Below, piece by piece: positions 56,330 through 64,000 of a DNA stretch of 64,000 nt. The DNA comes from Bifidobacterium asteroides. Its GTDB lineage: Bacteria > Actinomycetota > Actinomycetes > Actinomycetales > Bifidobacteriaceae. The DNA lies in NCBI RefSeq assembly GCF_019469425.1, contig NZ_CP048272.1, forward strand, positions 1,116,001 to 1,180,000, written 5' to 3'. Positions within the stretch are counted from its first letter, which is position 1. Each line of letters opens with the position of its first letter. The notes beneath the pieces were generated by a model. The model saw nothing but the letters and a program-made list of their open reading frames with translations, searched no databases and was not told the origin of the DNA. A program made the translations under genes and the position numbers.

Positions 56330-59300
56330 TCAGCCTCCGTAGAAGAGCCGTTCCATGACCTGCCTGCAGCGGCGCATGGCAGCCAGCAGCTCGTTGACAA
56401 AGTGCTGTCCTCGGCGGGCCGGGTAGCCCAGACAGACTGCGATGCCCCCCAGAACCTGACCATCGTCAGGTAGGATGTCCGCCTGGGATACCCTTCCAGA
56501 CCAAAGGAAATTGGCGTTGCGGGCTGCAGTGCACAGCACCCAGCCGCGGCGCAGGGCCTTGGCATCCTTGGCTTCTATGAATCCCGCAGCCTCCAGGGCG
56601 TCCAGGGCGGTCATCGTTCCGGTGACCTGCAGCTCAGGCAGATCGTGGGCGTGACGCAGTTGGAGAAGCTGGACCGTCCACTCCACGTCAGACAGCCCTC
56701 CCCGGCCCAGTTTCAGATGCCGGTCCCGACGCACCCCGCGCGGCAGCCGCTCCGCCTCCATCCTGGCCTTGAGACGGCGAATCTGCCCCAGCTCCTCCTC
56801 GTTGGGCGGCTGCTGAGGGTAGCGAAGCGGATTGGCTATGCCCACCAGAAAGTCCTTGGCCAGGCCGGCATTCCCGGCTGCGAATCTGGCCCGGATCAGG
56901 GCCTGATGTTCCCAGGTTTCAGACCAGTCGCGGTAGTAGCGCTGGTAGGAGTCCAGGGAACGCACCAGAGGCCCCTGGCGTCCTTCGGGGCGCAGGTCGA
57001 AATCCAGGTCAATGCCTGGCTCCAGACTGGCCCTTCCTGCCAGGACGGCCCGCAGGTCGGCGGTCACTCCACGCGCGAATTCCGCCGCCCGGTTCTGGTC
57101 GACGCCTGACACGGGACGGTAGACCAGCATGATGTCGGCGTCCGAGTTGAAGTTGACCTCTCTGCCCCCGTAGCGACCCATGCCGATCACGGCCAGATCG
57201 GCTGGTGCGCCAGCCTGTTCCAGACGGTGGTCCACGGCCCAGTCCAAGGCTGCATTGATGGCTGCATCGTAGACATCCGACATGCCTGCCAGGCAGGCCT
57301 GTTGATCGTCCACCCCGCTCATCCAGCCCAGCCCGATCCGCTCGATCTCCTGGCGACGCATGGCCCGGACCGCAGTGGCGAACTCCTCCAGCGAATCCGC
57401 ATGCCGGGTTCGATAGGCCGCGGCGCGCTTGTCCAAGGTGGCCCGATCACGGGGAATCATGTCCTGGTCATGGCCCAGCCAGGTCACCGACTGAACGGAC
57501 CGGGCCAGGGCGCCGGACAAATAGCGGGAGTTGGACAGGACGTGGCAGAGGCGACGGGCGGCCGAGGTGGAGTCCCGCAGGAAGCCCAAGTAGGTGCTCT
57601 TGCCGCCGAAGTGCTCCTCAAGGGTTCGCCAGCCCAAAAGCCCCATGTCGGGGTCCTGCCCCTCACCCAGCCACTGGAGGACAGCGGGCATGAGAATACG
57701 GTTGATCCGCGCCGACCTGGTAACTCCTGTGGTCAGGGCCGCAACGTGGCGGATGGCCGCTTCGGGATCGGCAAAGCCGATGGATGCGAACCGAGCACGG
57801 GCTGCCTGGGGGCGCAGGCTGACCTCGTCCTCGTCCACCTGGGCGTTGATGGGCAGCATGGGACGGAAGTAGATGGCCTGGTGAAGATTGCGGACCTCAA
57901 TCCTGGTGGCCTGATATTGGGCCAGCATCTGGTCGGCGTGCAGACCGAATGCCCGGGCCAGCCGCCTCAGATCGCGGTTGTTCTCCAGCTCCTGCAGGCT
58001 GGGCGGCCGCCGGCCGGAAGTGCCTGAACGGTTGGTTTTCGGAAAGAGATGGGTGCGACGCAGTTGCCACATCTGCAGTCGATGCTCCATGACCCGCTCG
58101 AATCGGTAGTCGTGGTCCAGCTGGTCGCCGTGCTTGCGTGAAATGTAGCCGCCGCGGGACAGGGCCTGCAGAGCATCCAGGGTTGCAGGACAACGCAGAT
58201 CCTGGTCGCTGGAGCCATGGACCAGCTGGAGCATCTGGACGGTGAATTCCACGTCCCGCAATCCGCCCTGGCCCAGCTTGATCTCCCGATCCCTGAGTTT
58301 TTCGGGTATATTCCGTTCCACTCTGGCCCGCATGGCCTGGCAATCATAGACGAAGTTCCTGCGTTGGGATGCCCCCCAGACGAATTGTTGGGCCATGTCG
58401 TGGTATGCAGATCCCAGCACGGCATCGCCGGCAACTGGACGTGCTTTCAACAGGGCCTGGAACTCCCAGCTTTCGGCCCAGGACCGGTAGTAGTCGGCGT
58501 GAGACTCCAGACGGCGCACCAGGGGCCCGTCCTTCCCCTCGGGCCGCAAGGCGGTATCAACCTTCCACAGGGGCGGCTCGGTAGATCCGGGAATGATGGA
58601 CTGGCAGACCTTCTGCAAAAGGATGGCAATCTTGGTGCCGATGCCGATCAGGTCCTGATCGGCAATCTCTCCGGATGGTTCAACTACGTAGATAAGGTCG
58701 ACGTCGGACACGTAATTCAGCTCCCTGGCGCCCAGTTTGCCCATTCCGATGACGGAGAAACGGCAATGCTCCGACGATGGAACCTGCTTCCTGGCAATGG
58801 TCAGCGCCCCTTCCAAGGTGGCCTCGGCCAGATCCGACAGGGACAGGCTGATCTCCGGTTGCACGGTTTCGGGATCCGCGGCGGCCAGGTCGCGAGCCAT
58901 GACTGCGACCAGCTGTGTCCGATATTCGGCGCGAAGGGCATCGACCTCTTCGGCCAGGGTCCCTTCCCCTGCTGGTTCACCCCCGTCGGCATCCAGTGCC
59001 TTGGCGAACCTTTTCTTTCGGACTTGAAGAGGGCAGTCGCTCAGATGAAAGGGATCACAGGCCGCTGTCTCGACCAGGGCGGGGCGCGAGCGCATCAATC
59101 TGCCCATGGCCTCAGAAGCCCCCAGGACGCGAACGAGTGATCTGATGGCCGGGCAGGCCAGCTCTGCCTGTCCTCGGAGAAAGCCTGGTGGTCCACCGGA
59201 GGAACGCTGGTCAAGAATCATCACCAATGAAGACAGGGCGACATCCGGATCGCAGGCCGATTCCAGGGCACCGATCAGGGCATCCTTGATCCGTCCGTCC

Positions 59301-59410
59301 AGGCCCAACCCATCCAGGCGGATCAGATCGACCCTGGCCCGGTCCAGGTCCTGCAGACCCAGCCGGATCAAGTCCGATGTCTTGAGCTGCCGCTGCTCAC
59401 CTTCCGCCAT
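56330..59410 (-). CDS. glnE: Glutamine-synthetase adenylyltransferase / adenylyl-removing enzyme
   Basis: Adds AMP to and removes it from glutamine synthetase. The 1026-aa protein has two nucleotidyltransferase modules, each with a paired-aspartate motif: GMGKLGARELNYVSDVDLIYV-like near residue 220 and GMGRYGGREVNFNSDADIML-like near 735, joined by a regulatory PII-responsive region. The ATG at 59410 has a GGAGG box 4 nt upstream. It lies upstream of the pyr operon on the same strand. Confidence 0.93.
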   Translation of the reverse strand: MAEGEQRQLKTSDLIRLGLQDLDRARVDLIRLDGLGLDGRIKDALIGALESACDPDVALSSLVMILDQRSSGGPPGFLRGQAELACPAIRSLVRVLGASEAMGRLMRSRPALVETAACDPFHLSDCPLQVRKKRFAKALDADGGEPAGEGTLAEEVDALRAEYRTQLVAVMARDLAAADPETVQPEISLSLSDLAEATLEGALTIARKQVPSSEHCRFSVIGMGKLGARELNYVSDVDLIYVVEPSGEIADQDLIGIGTKIAILLQKVCQSIIPGSTEPPLWKVDTALRPEGKDGPLVRRLESHADYYRSWAESWEFQALLKARPVAGDAVLGSAYHDMAQQFVWGASQRRNFVYDCQAMRARVERNIPEKLRDREIKLGQGGLRDVEFTVQMLQLVHGSSDQDLRCPATLDALQALSRGGYISRKHGDQLDHDYRFERVMEHRLQMWQLRRTHLFPKTNRSGTSGRRPPSLQELENNRDLRRLARAFGLHADQMLAQYQATRIEVRNLHQAIYFRPMLPINAQVDEDEVSLRPQAARARFASIGFADPEAAIRHVAALTTGVTRSARINRILMPAVLQWLGEGQDPDMGLLGWRTLEEHFGGKSTYLGFLRDSTSAARRLCHVLSNSRYLSGALARSVQSVTWLGHDQDMIPRDRATLDKRAAAYRTRHADSLEEFATAVRAMRRQEIERIGLGWMSGVDDQQACLAGMSDVYDAAINAALDWAVDHRLEQAGAPADLAVIGMGRYGGREVNFNSDADIMLVYRPVSGVDQNRAAEFARGVTADLRAVLAGRASLEPGIDLDFDLRPEGRQGPLVRSLDSYQRYYRDWSETWEHQALIRARFAAGNAGLAKDFLVGIANPLRYPQQPPNEEELGQIRRLKARMEAERLPRGVRRDRHLKLGRGGLSDVEWTVQLLQLRHAHDLPELQVTGTMTALDALEAAGFIEAKDAKALRRGWVLCTAARNANFLWSGRVSQADILPDDGQVLGGIAVCLGYPARRGQHFVNELLAAMRRCRQVMERLFYGG

Positions 59411-59473
59411 GCCGCCTCCACCCGATACTTGTAAGGAGATGCCCAAGTCATTATAGGTAAAAATCGAAACCGA

Positions 59474-59498
59474 CCGCCGGAGTCAAGGCGCCCGGCGG
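59474..59498 (-). terminator. Probable terminator after the XRE-type gene
   Basis: CCGCCGG and CCGGCGG form a 7-bp stem; on the minus strand TCGGTTTCGATTTTT follows. It lies 29 nt after the XRE-type gene and ahead of glnE. Confidence 0.55.
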
Positions 59499-59526
59499 AC
59501 GTCCGACCTACTCCTGGACGCATGTC

Positions 59527-59817
59527 TTACCTGATGCTCTCGTCTCCATCTTCCGCTGGTTGGTATTCCAGGATATCCCCCGGCTGGCAGTGCAGTTCCC
59601 GACAAATACCAGCCAGGGTGGTGAAGCGAATGGCCGAGACACGGTTGTTCTTGATCTTGGACAGGTTGACCGGGGTGATGCCCACCCTGGCGGCCAGTTC
59701 CTTTAAGGTCATCCGCCGCTCCGCTATGATCCTGTCCAGCCTCAGGACGATCCGACCTTGAGGAATGTGTTCCGTGCGCTGAGAGGGTCCGGCCTTCTCC
59801 TGTTCAGATAAGACCAT
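59527..59817 (-). CDS. XRE family transcriptional regulator (YozG-like)
   Basis: A 96-aa protein with a Cro/C1-type helix-turn-helix at about residues 24-90 (MTLKELAARVGITPVNLSKIKNNR, 36-59). It lacks any effector domain. Such small regulators are often paired with DUF2975 membrane proteins, and here the DUF2975 gene overlaps by 14 nt upstream. Two adjacent ATG codons (59820 and 59817) follow a GGGAGG box; I use the second. It probably controls the pair. Confidence 0.82.
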   Translation of the reverse strand: MVLSEQEKAGPSQRTEHIPQGRIVLRLDRIIAERRMTLKELAARVGITPVNLSKIKNNRVSAIRFTTLAGICRELHCQPGDILEYQPAEDGDESIR

Positions 59818-60481
59818 CATCCTCCCTCTGCAGCGTGATTCCGTATGCAAGAATTCGAGCCAGGGCATAGACGACGATAGCGGCCAAAACCAACAGCGCA
59901 ACGACCGTAAAGTTGTCTTCCATCGTAATGTGAATCGGGCTTTCGTATCCAGCAAGGCCGGATTCCCGCATCGGCCCGTACCGATCGGCGGAGGCCCCTG
60001 TGGCCGTATATTCGGCAGTTGCTTCCATGGCTCCTTCAGCAAATCCAATGACCATAGGCACGCCTGAAAAAATCACGGCCAGAGCAATCAGACAGCGGCC
60101 CATGCCATGGAGATGACGCAGGTTGGCCTGGTTGAAGGGGGTCACGGGTGTGCGCTCCTCACTATCGGATTTCGCATAGGTCGACATGGCGGCAAGATCA
60201 TGGAAGAACGATGCCAGCAGGACCAATATGATGGCGGCAAGAAGATAGGAGATTACCGCCTGGATCCGGATACTGGGCCCGTTCGACCGTGTAACGTTCA
60301 GCCCTACGCTATAGACGTTGGGCAGGAGGGCATCGGTACACCCCAGCAACCTGAAGGGGAGATTGGACCAGGGAAGAACGGTCATTCCCACAACGACCAC
60401 CAATGCCCCTGCCCAGTGCAGGTACTCCAGACCACGTGTCAGATTGTGCAGGAAACGATCCATCGGCTGCGGTTTATACAT
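59804..60481 (-). CDS. DUF2975 family membrane protein
   Basis: A 225-aa protein with four membrane helices (about 18-40, 70-92, 110-133 and 190-218). It fits the DUF2975 family of unknown function, found with small XRE regulators in Gram-positive bacteria. The large outside loop after helix 3 is rich in small residues. Start ATG 60481 has GAGGATGCC upstream. It is the first gene of a two-gene unit. Confidence 0.8.
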   Translation of the reverse strand: MYKPQPMDRFLHNLTRGLEYLHWAGALVVVVGMTVLPWSNLPFRLLGCTDALLPNVYSVGLNVTRSNGPSIRIQAVISYLLAAIILVLLASFFHDLAAMSTYAKSDSEERTPVTPFNQANLRHLHGMGRCLIALAVIFSGVPMVIGFAEGAMEATAEYTATGASADRYGPMRESGLAGYESPIHITMEDNFTVVALLVLAAIVVYALARILAYGITLQREDDGLI

Positions 60482-60528
60482 GTTGGCATCCTCGTCATCG
60501 AATAAAGAAGCAACGTAACGTCAGCGAC

Positions 60529-60552
60529 AGTATAACATATCGTTTATCGATA
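60529..60552 (-). promoter_or_regulatory. Promoter and possible operator of the DUF2975/XRE pair
   Basis: On the minus strand a TATACT -10 box (60534 to 60529) lies 47 nt before the ATG. Immediately upstream, in the spacer, is the inverted repeat TATCG-TTTAT-CGATA (60538-60552). The -35 position has no consensus. The arrangement fits autorepression or activation by the XRE protein. Confidence 0.45.
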
Positions 60553-60687
60553 CGCGATCAGTAGGATACGAGACGCGCCGCAAACAGTCTTCACCGAGGC
60601 ACAGCACGAACCTACGCCAATTCTCGACATTTCGAACCCGCCGGCCGTTCCAATGGATCAACGAGCATGACCCCGATCCTCCGGGGT

Positions 60688-60990
60688 TCATGCCGGCGTG
60701 GCATCCGTGCCGCCCTCACCCCTAGTCGACGAAACGGGAAGACGGCTATGCGCGTACCCCGAGATTCTCGCGAACGATTCAACGGGCACTCCGGCCTCCA
60801 CCAGACCATTTCGTCGCAGGACATACCGGGAACCATCCATACTGCCGAACCTCGGCAGGGTGCCCGCTGTGGCATCATCGTGGTTAATGTGTAGGGGTAT
60901 CATCCGATTGCTCTTGGACGAGGACCGTAATCCCCCAGCTCCATGAAGATACAGACGGGCAGCCGCTCGGACGATTTCGGACTTCCTCAT
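60688..60990 (-). CDS. Uncertain 100-aa hypothetical protein
   Basis: A 100-codon frame from ATG 60990 (MRKSEIVRAAARLYLHG...) to TGA 60688. No family recognised; the segment IPLHINHDDATAGTLPRFG stands out. A small GC hairpin (CCCCG/CGGGG, 60671-60686) follows directly. The ribosome binding site is weak, and chance openness is possible in this GC-rich DNA. The region 60553-61096 otherwise shows no gene. Confidence 0.25.
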   Translation of the reverse strand: MRKSEIVRAAARLYLHGAGGLRSSSKSNRMIPLHINHDDATAGTLPRFGSMDGSRYVLRRNGLVEAGVPVESFARISGYAHSRLPVSSTRGEGGTDATPA

Positions 60991-61096
60991 TCCTGCACTC
61001 GACTTGGACAAGGTCGGAATGAAGAATTCCGAACCCGTTATTTCCGTTTGTGCATAATACTCATCGTCAGGTCGGAAGCTGTTCGCTCAAGACGCC

Positions 61097-61345
61097 TCAG
61101 TTCCGTGACCGCGAATCCCGATTGTCCCGGCCCCCGTTTTCCTTCCCCGCCTTCCGGCCCTCCTTCCAGGCGCAAACCGCGCAATACAGGGTTACAACCG
61201 TTAGGCAGAGCGAAAAAACGATGGTGGGCCAGCTCAGCAGGCTACCATCCCTCGAAGCCTCGCTCAGGGACTGAATCAGCCAGAGGGCACACGCCGCCGC
61301 AGTCAGACCGTACAGTCTTGAACGGCCCTTTTCATCGATTTTCAT
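61097..61345 (-). CDS. Small two-helix membrane protein, unrecognised
   Basis: An 82-aa protein starting MKIDEKGRSRLYGL. An AAGGAG box lies 7 nt before the ATG, the best binding site nearby. Two predicted helices (about residues 11-28 and 39-62) are followed by a strongly basic and Asn/Arg/Ser-rich tail. It lies 109 nt downstream of mmsB on the same strand, beyond a GC-rich hairpin. The role is unknown. Confidence 0.65.
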   Translation of the reverse strand: MKIDEKGRSRLYGLTAAACALWLIQSLSEASRDGSLLSWPTIVFSLCLTVVTLYCAVCAWKEGRKAGKENGGRDNRDSRSRN

Positions 61346-61388
61346 ATGACACTCCTTGGTGGTTGCGCTGATAGTGACCTGCCGTGTG

Positions 61389-61421
61389 CCCCGGGCCGAT
61401 GACCGTTGGCCCGACCCGGGG
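61389..61421 (-). terminator. GC-rich hairpin after mmsB
   Basis: CCCCGGG and CCCGGGG arms (61389-61395 and 61415-61421) enclose a second GGGCC/GGCCC stem. There is no U-run, so it may mark an mRNA 3' end or a partial terminator before the 82-aa gene. Confidence 0.5.
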
Positions 61422-61454
61422 ACTTGCATCTGGTTGAGGTCTCCCGACCGGCGG

Positions 61455-62690
61455 TTAGCTCTTGCGGCGCTTGGACATGACATCAATAGCCACGGCCAGC
61501 AGGAGGACCAGCCCCTTGATGGTCTTGACGATGGCCGTGTCCACGCCCATGATGGACAGTCCTTGGTTGATCACGCCCATGACGAAGGCTCCGACGACTG
61601 CCCCAGGAATGGTTCCGATGCCGCCGGTGACAGCCGTACCGCCTATAAAGCAGGATGCGATGGCGTCCATTTCGAACTCCATGCCAGCCTGGGCGGTGGC
61701 CGAGGCCAGTCGTGAAAGCATGCAGATGGCTGCCACAGCCGACAGGAAGCCCATGTGGACGAAGAGCGTGAAGTCCACCCGTTTGGCGTTGATGCCCGAG
61801 AGCACGGCAGCCTTGCGGTTGCCGCCCACTGCGTAGACATGCCGGCCGAAGACGGTCCTGGTGAGGATGAAGTTGTAGATCAGGACCAATGCGGCCACAA
61901 TGACCAGCATTATGGGCGTCCCGCCCTGGTCCTCATTGCCGGAGGAAGCCAGCAGGTAGGTCACGAAAAGGATGACGGCTGCAGCCACGATGATCTTGCC
62001 GGTCATCAAGGCCTTGGGTTCGGGAACCAGACCTACAGCCAGGGTCTTGCGGCGGCGGGCAATCTGGGACCAGGCGTAGGCAAGGATGCAGATCAGGCCC
62101 AGCACCACGGTCAGGCCGTCCAAGGGGCCCCACCACCCCAGGATGTTTGGCAGGTAGTCACGGGCGATCCCCCTGAACTGCGCGGAGGTGATAGGCACAG
62201 ACTCGCCGACGATGACAGTGGCCAGGCCACGGAAGATCAGCATGCCAGCCAGGGTGGTGATGAATCCTGGAATGCCGATGACGGCGACCCAGAACCCCTG
62301 CCAGATGCCGATCAGCAGACCCACGATCAGGGACAGGCCAATGGCCACGATCCAATTGACTCCCATATGCTCCATGAGGATGGCGCATACGCCTCCGATG
62401 AAGGCCACCAGGGAGCCCACCGACAGATCAATGTGGGTGGCGATGATGACCATGACCATGCCGATGGCCAGGATGATCACGTAGGCGTTCTGTTGGATCA
62501 GCGAGACAAAACTGTTGGGTTTGAGCAGCACCCCCTTGGTCAGTATTTCGAAGACGACCACGATGACCACCAGAGCGCCGACGATGCCATACTGGCGGGC
62601 GTTGCTGGCCAGGGAGGCCAGAATACCAGGTCCTGCCTGTTCTTGTTCCACCGCCTGGGCGGTGCTCTTGTTGCTGTTGGGCGAGCTCAT
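61455..62690 (-). CDS. mmsB: Multiple-monosaccharide ABC transporter permease (MmsB-type)
   Basis: A 411-aa inner-membrane permease of the ribose/xylose (BPD_transp_2) class with about ten to twelve helices. It has the family segments 'IDLSVGSLVAFIGGV' near residue 88 and 'CFIGGTAVTGGIGTIPGAVVGA' near 345. Its length and the domain arrangement match the MmsB (ChvE-GguAB-like) subgroup rather than RbsC. It overlaps the ATPase gene by 4 nt. The sugar is not known; the substrate-binding protein gene should lie beyond the window end. Confidence 0.88.
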   Translation of the reverse strand: MSSPNSNKSTAQAVEQEQAGPGILASLASNARQYGIVGALVVIVVVFEILTKGVLLKPNSFVSLIQQNAYVIILAIGMVMVIIATHIDLSVGSLVAFIGGVCAILMEHMGVNWIVAIGLSLIVGLLIGIWQGFWVAVIGIPGFITTLAGMLIFRGLATVIVGESVPITSAQFRGIARDYLPNILGWWGPLDGLTVVLGLICILAYAWSQIARRRKTLAVGLVPEPKALMTGKIIVAAAVILFVTYLLASSGNEDQGGTPIMLVIVAALVLIYNFILTRTVFGRHVYAVGGNRKAAVLSGINAKRVDFTLFVHMGFLSAVAAICMLSRLASATAQAGMEFEMDAIASCFIGGTAVTGGIGTIPGAVVGAFVMGVINQGLSIMGVDTAIVKTIKGLVLLLAVAIDVMSKRRKS

Positions 62691-64000
62691 CTGGCTGCCA
62701 CTCCCTTCTTTTCCTGGGTCATGCCCTTCATCAGATATTTCTGCGAGAAATCCCGGCGCTCCACGTCGTTGGTGATGACCCCCTGGCTGACCGTATAGAT
62801 CCGGTCACAGATGCCGATCAGCTCAGGCAATTCCGAGGAGATGACCACCACAGCCTTGCCCTGGTCGACCAGCCGGTCGATGATCTCGTAGATCTCATAC
62901 TTGGCTCCCACATCAATGCCTCGAGTGGGCTCGTCCAGGATGAGCACATCAGGATCCGAGATCACCCACTTGGCCAGCACGACCTTTTGCTGGTTGCCTC
63001 CGGAAAGGGTGGAGACGGGCACGTCGATGTCGGTGCACTTGATGTTGAAGTCCTTGCGGTACTCCTCCACCCGTGCCCTCTCCAGGTTCTCATTCATGAC
63101 TCCATGGCGGCTCATTCTCTTCAGCGAGGCCATGGAGGCGTTTTCCCTGATGTTCTGCAACAGGTTGAGTCCGAAGACCTTGCGGTCCTCAGTGGCGTAG
63201 GCCAGGCCTGAATCGATGGCCGACTGGACGTTCGGCAGCTCGACCTGACGGCCATGCATCTCGATTCTGCCGCTGATGCGGCTGCCATAGGACCGCCCGA
63301 AGATGCTCATGGCCATCTCGGTGCGACCTGCACCCATAAGTCCCGCCAGTCCGACGATCTCGCCCTGGCGAACCACCAAATTGGCATGATCGACCACGGT
63401 TCGTGAGGAATCCTGCGGGTGGTGGACAGTCCAATCACTGACCTTGAGCACCTCCTTGCCGATGTGTGGCACGTGCTCGGGATAGAGGTTTGTCAGCTCG
63501 CGGCCGACCATCTTCTGGATGAGCAGATCCTGATCCAGGGGGTGGTCCGTGTCGATTCGCATACCGCCCACCGTGGAACCATCGCGCAGAATGGTCACGC
63601 CATCCGCAATCTGTCCTACCTCCCCCAGCTTGTGGGTGATGAGGATGCTGGTCACTCCCTGCTGGTCACGCAGCTGCCTGACCAGGTCCAGCAGATGCTC
63701 GGAATCATCGTCATTCAAGGCGGCTGTGGGCTCATCAAGAATAAGCAACCTGACATGCTTGGACAGCGCCTTGGCGATTTCCACCAGCTGCTGCTTGCCC
63801 ACTCCAAGATCCATGACCCTGGTGTCGGGGTTCTCGTTCAGCCCCACACGCTCCAACAGACGCGAGGCCTTGGCCCTGGTGGTATCCCAGTCCATTACGC
63901 CATTGTGGGCCTGCTCATTGCCCAAGAAGATGTTCTCGGCAATGGACAGGAAAGGGCTCAGCGCCAGCTCCTGATGGATGATGACGATGCCGTCGTCCTC
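62687..64000 (-). CDS. mmsA: Multiple-monosaccharide ABC transporter ATPase, 5'-truncated
   Basis: Two-domain sugar ABC ATPase; the frame runs open to the window edge, so the first Walker A is missing. Visible are the Q-loop region (IIHQELALSPFLSIAEN), first signature and Walker B (GVGKQQLVEIAKAL, LLILDEPTAAL), and the second domain with GLMGAGRTEMAM, SGGNQQKVVLAKW and LILDEPTRGIDVG. The partial product is 437 aa of about 510. Pairs with mmsB. Confidence 0.9.
   Translation of the reverse strand, partial: EDDGIVIIHQELALSPFLSIAENIFLGNEQAHNGVMDWDTTRAKASRLLERVGLNENPDTRVMDLGVGKQQLVEIAKALSKHVRLLILDEPTAALNDDDSEHLLDLVRQLRDQQGVTSILITHKLGEVGQIADGVTILRDGSTVGGMRIDTDHPLDQDLLIQKMVGRELTNLYPEHVPHIGKEVLKVSDWTVHHPQDSSRTVVDHANLVVRQGEIVGLAGLMGAGRTEMAMSIFGRSYGSRISGRIEMHGRQVELPNVQSAIDSGLAYATEDRKVFGLNLLQNIRENASMASLKRMSRHGVMNENLERARVEEYRKDFNIKCTDIDVPVSTLSGGNQQKVVLAKWVISDPDVLILDEPTRGIDVGAKYEIYEIIDRLVDQGKAVVVISSELPELIGICDRIYTVSQGVITNDVERRDFSQKYLMKGMTQEKKGVAAR

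Overview
This window looks like a chromosome segment of a high-GC actinobacterium, most likely a Bifidobacterium. The evidence is adjacent transketolase and transaldolase genes (the sugar-rearranging part of the bifid shunt), an hrcA-dnaJ pair under a CIRCE element, whiA, phosphatidylinositol-mannoside genes, and a PerM-type gene next to purH. No insertion sequence, integrase, phage module, rRNA or CRISPR array is visible. The heme genes at 26-29 kb are unusual for the genus and suggest an insect-gut lineage (the B. asteroides type) rather than a human-gut species. That placement is inference.

Layout. 45-15668 is a long minus-strand run: PAC2 protein, thrS, a PI/PIM lipid cluster (CDP-alcohol transferase, PatA-like acyltransferase, PimA), yebC, ruvCAB, yajC, apt, sucCD, a PerM-like membrane protein and purH. 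A tRNA cluster (Gly-GCC, Cys-GCA, Val-GAC, Val-CAC) with its own promoter lies at 15831-16198. A self-contained small transcription unit at 16506-16830 follows: promoter, 5' hairpin, a 5-codon leader coupled to a 59-codon ORF, and a strong terminator. Next come a YheO-type regulator, a gene-poor 0.7 kb stretch, uppP, a fructosamine-kinase-family gene, dnaJ and hrcA with CIRCE. tkt and tal (plus strand) end at a perfect 44-bp palindrome.

26012-29088 is a tight minus-strand operon: coproheme decarboxylase (chdC/hemQ), an MFS transporter, and ferrochelatase (hemH/cpfC). Both enzymes resemble the Firmicutes type, and no earlier heme-synthesis gene is present. I read this as a possible 'finish imported coproporphyrin into heme' module. 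It is the most interesting feature of the window.

29377-40131 is a minus-strand chain read in the order uvrA, uvrC, aroE, rapZ, whiA, pgk, tpiA, secG, many with 4-nt overlaps. Then come tag, a TspO-related membrane protein with a Ser-rich tail, an ABC-F ATPase, an MgtC-type protein, a bifunctional NAD(P)HX repair enzyme, gpmA and a LysR regulator. A seven-gene pyrimidine operon (pyrB-I-C-F-K-D-E, 49820-56259) is followed by a membrane-anchored DsbA-like protein. glnE, an XRE/DUF2975 pair, two small unrecognised genes and a truncated multiple-monosaccharide ABC transporter (mmsA-mmsB) close the window.

Start codons were chosen by ribosome binding site, family length and overlap with neighbours. 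All functional names rest on motif recognition by eye, not on database searches.
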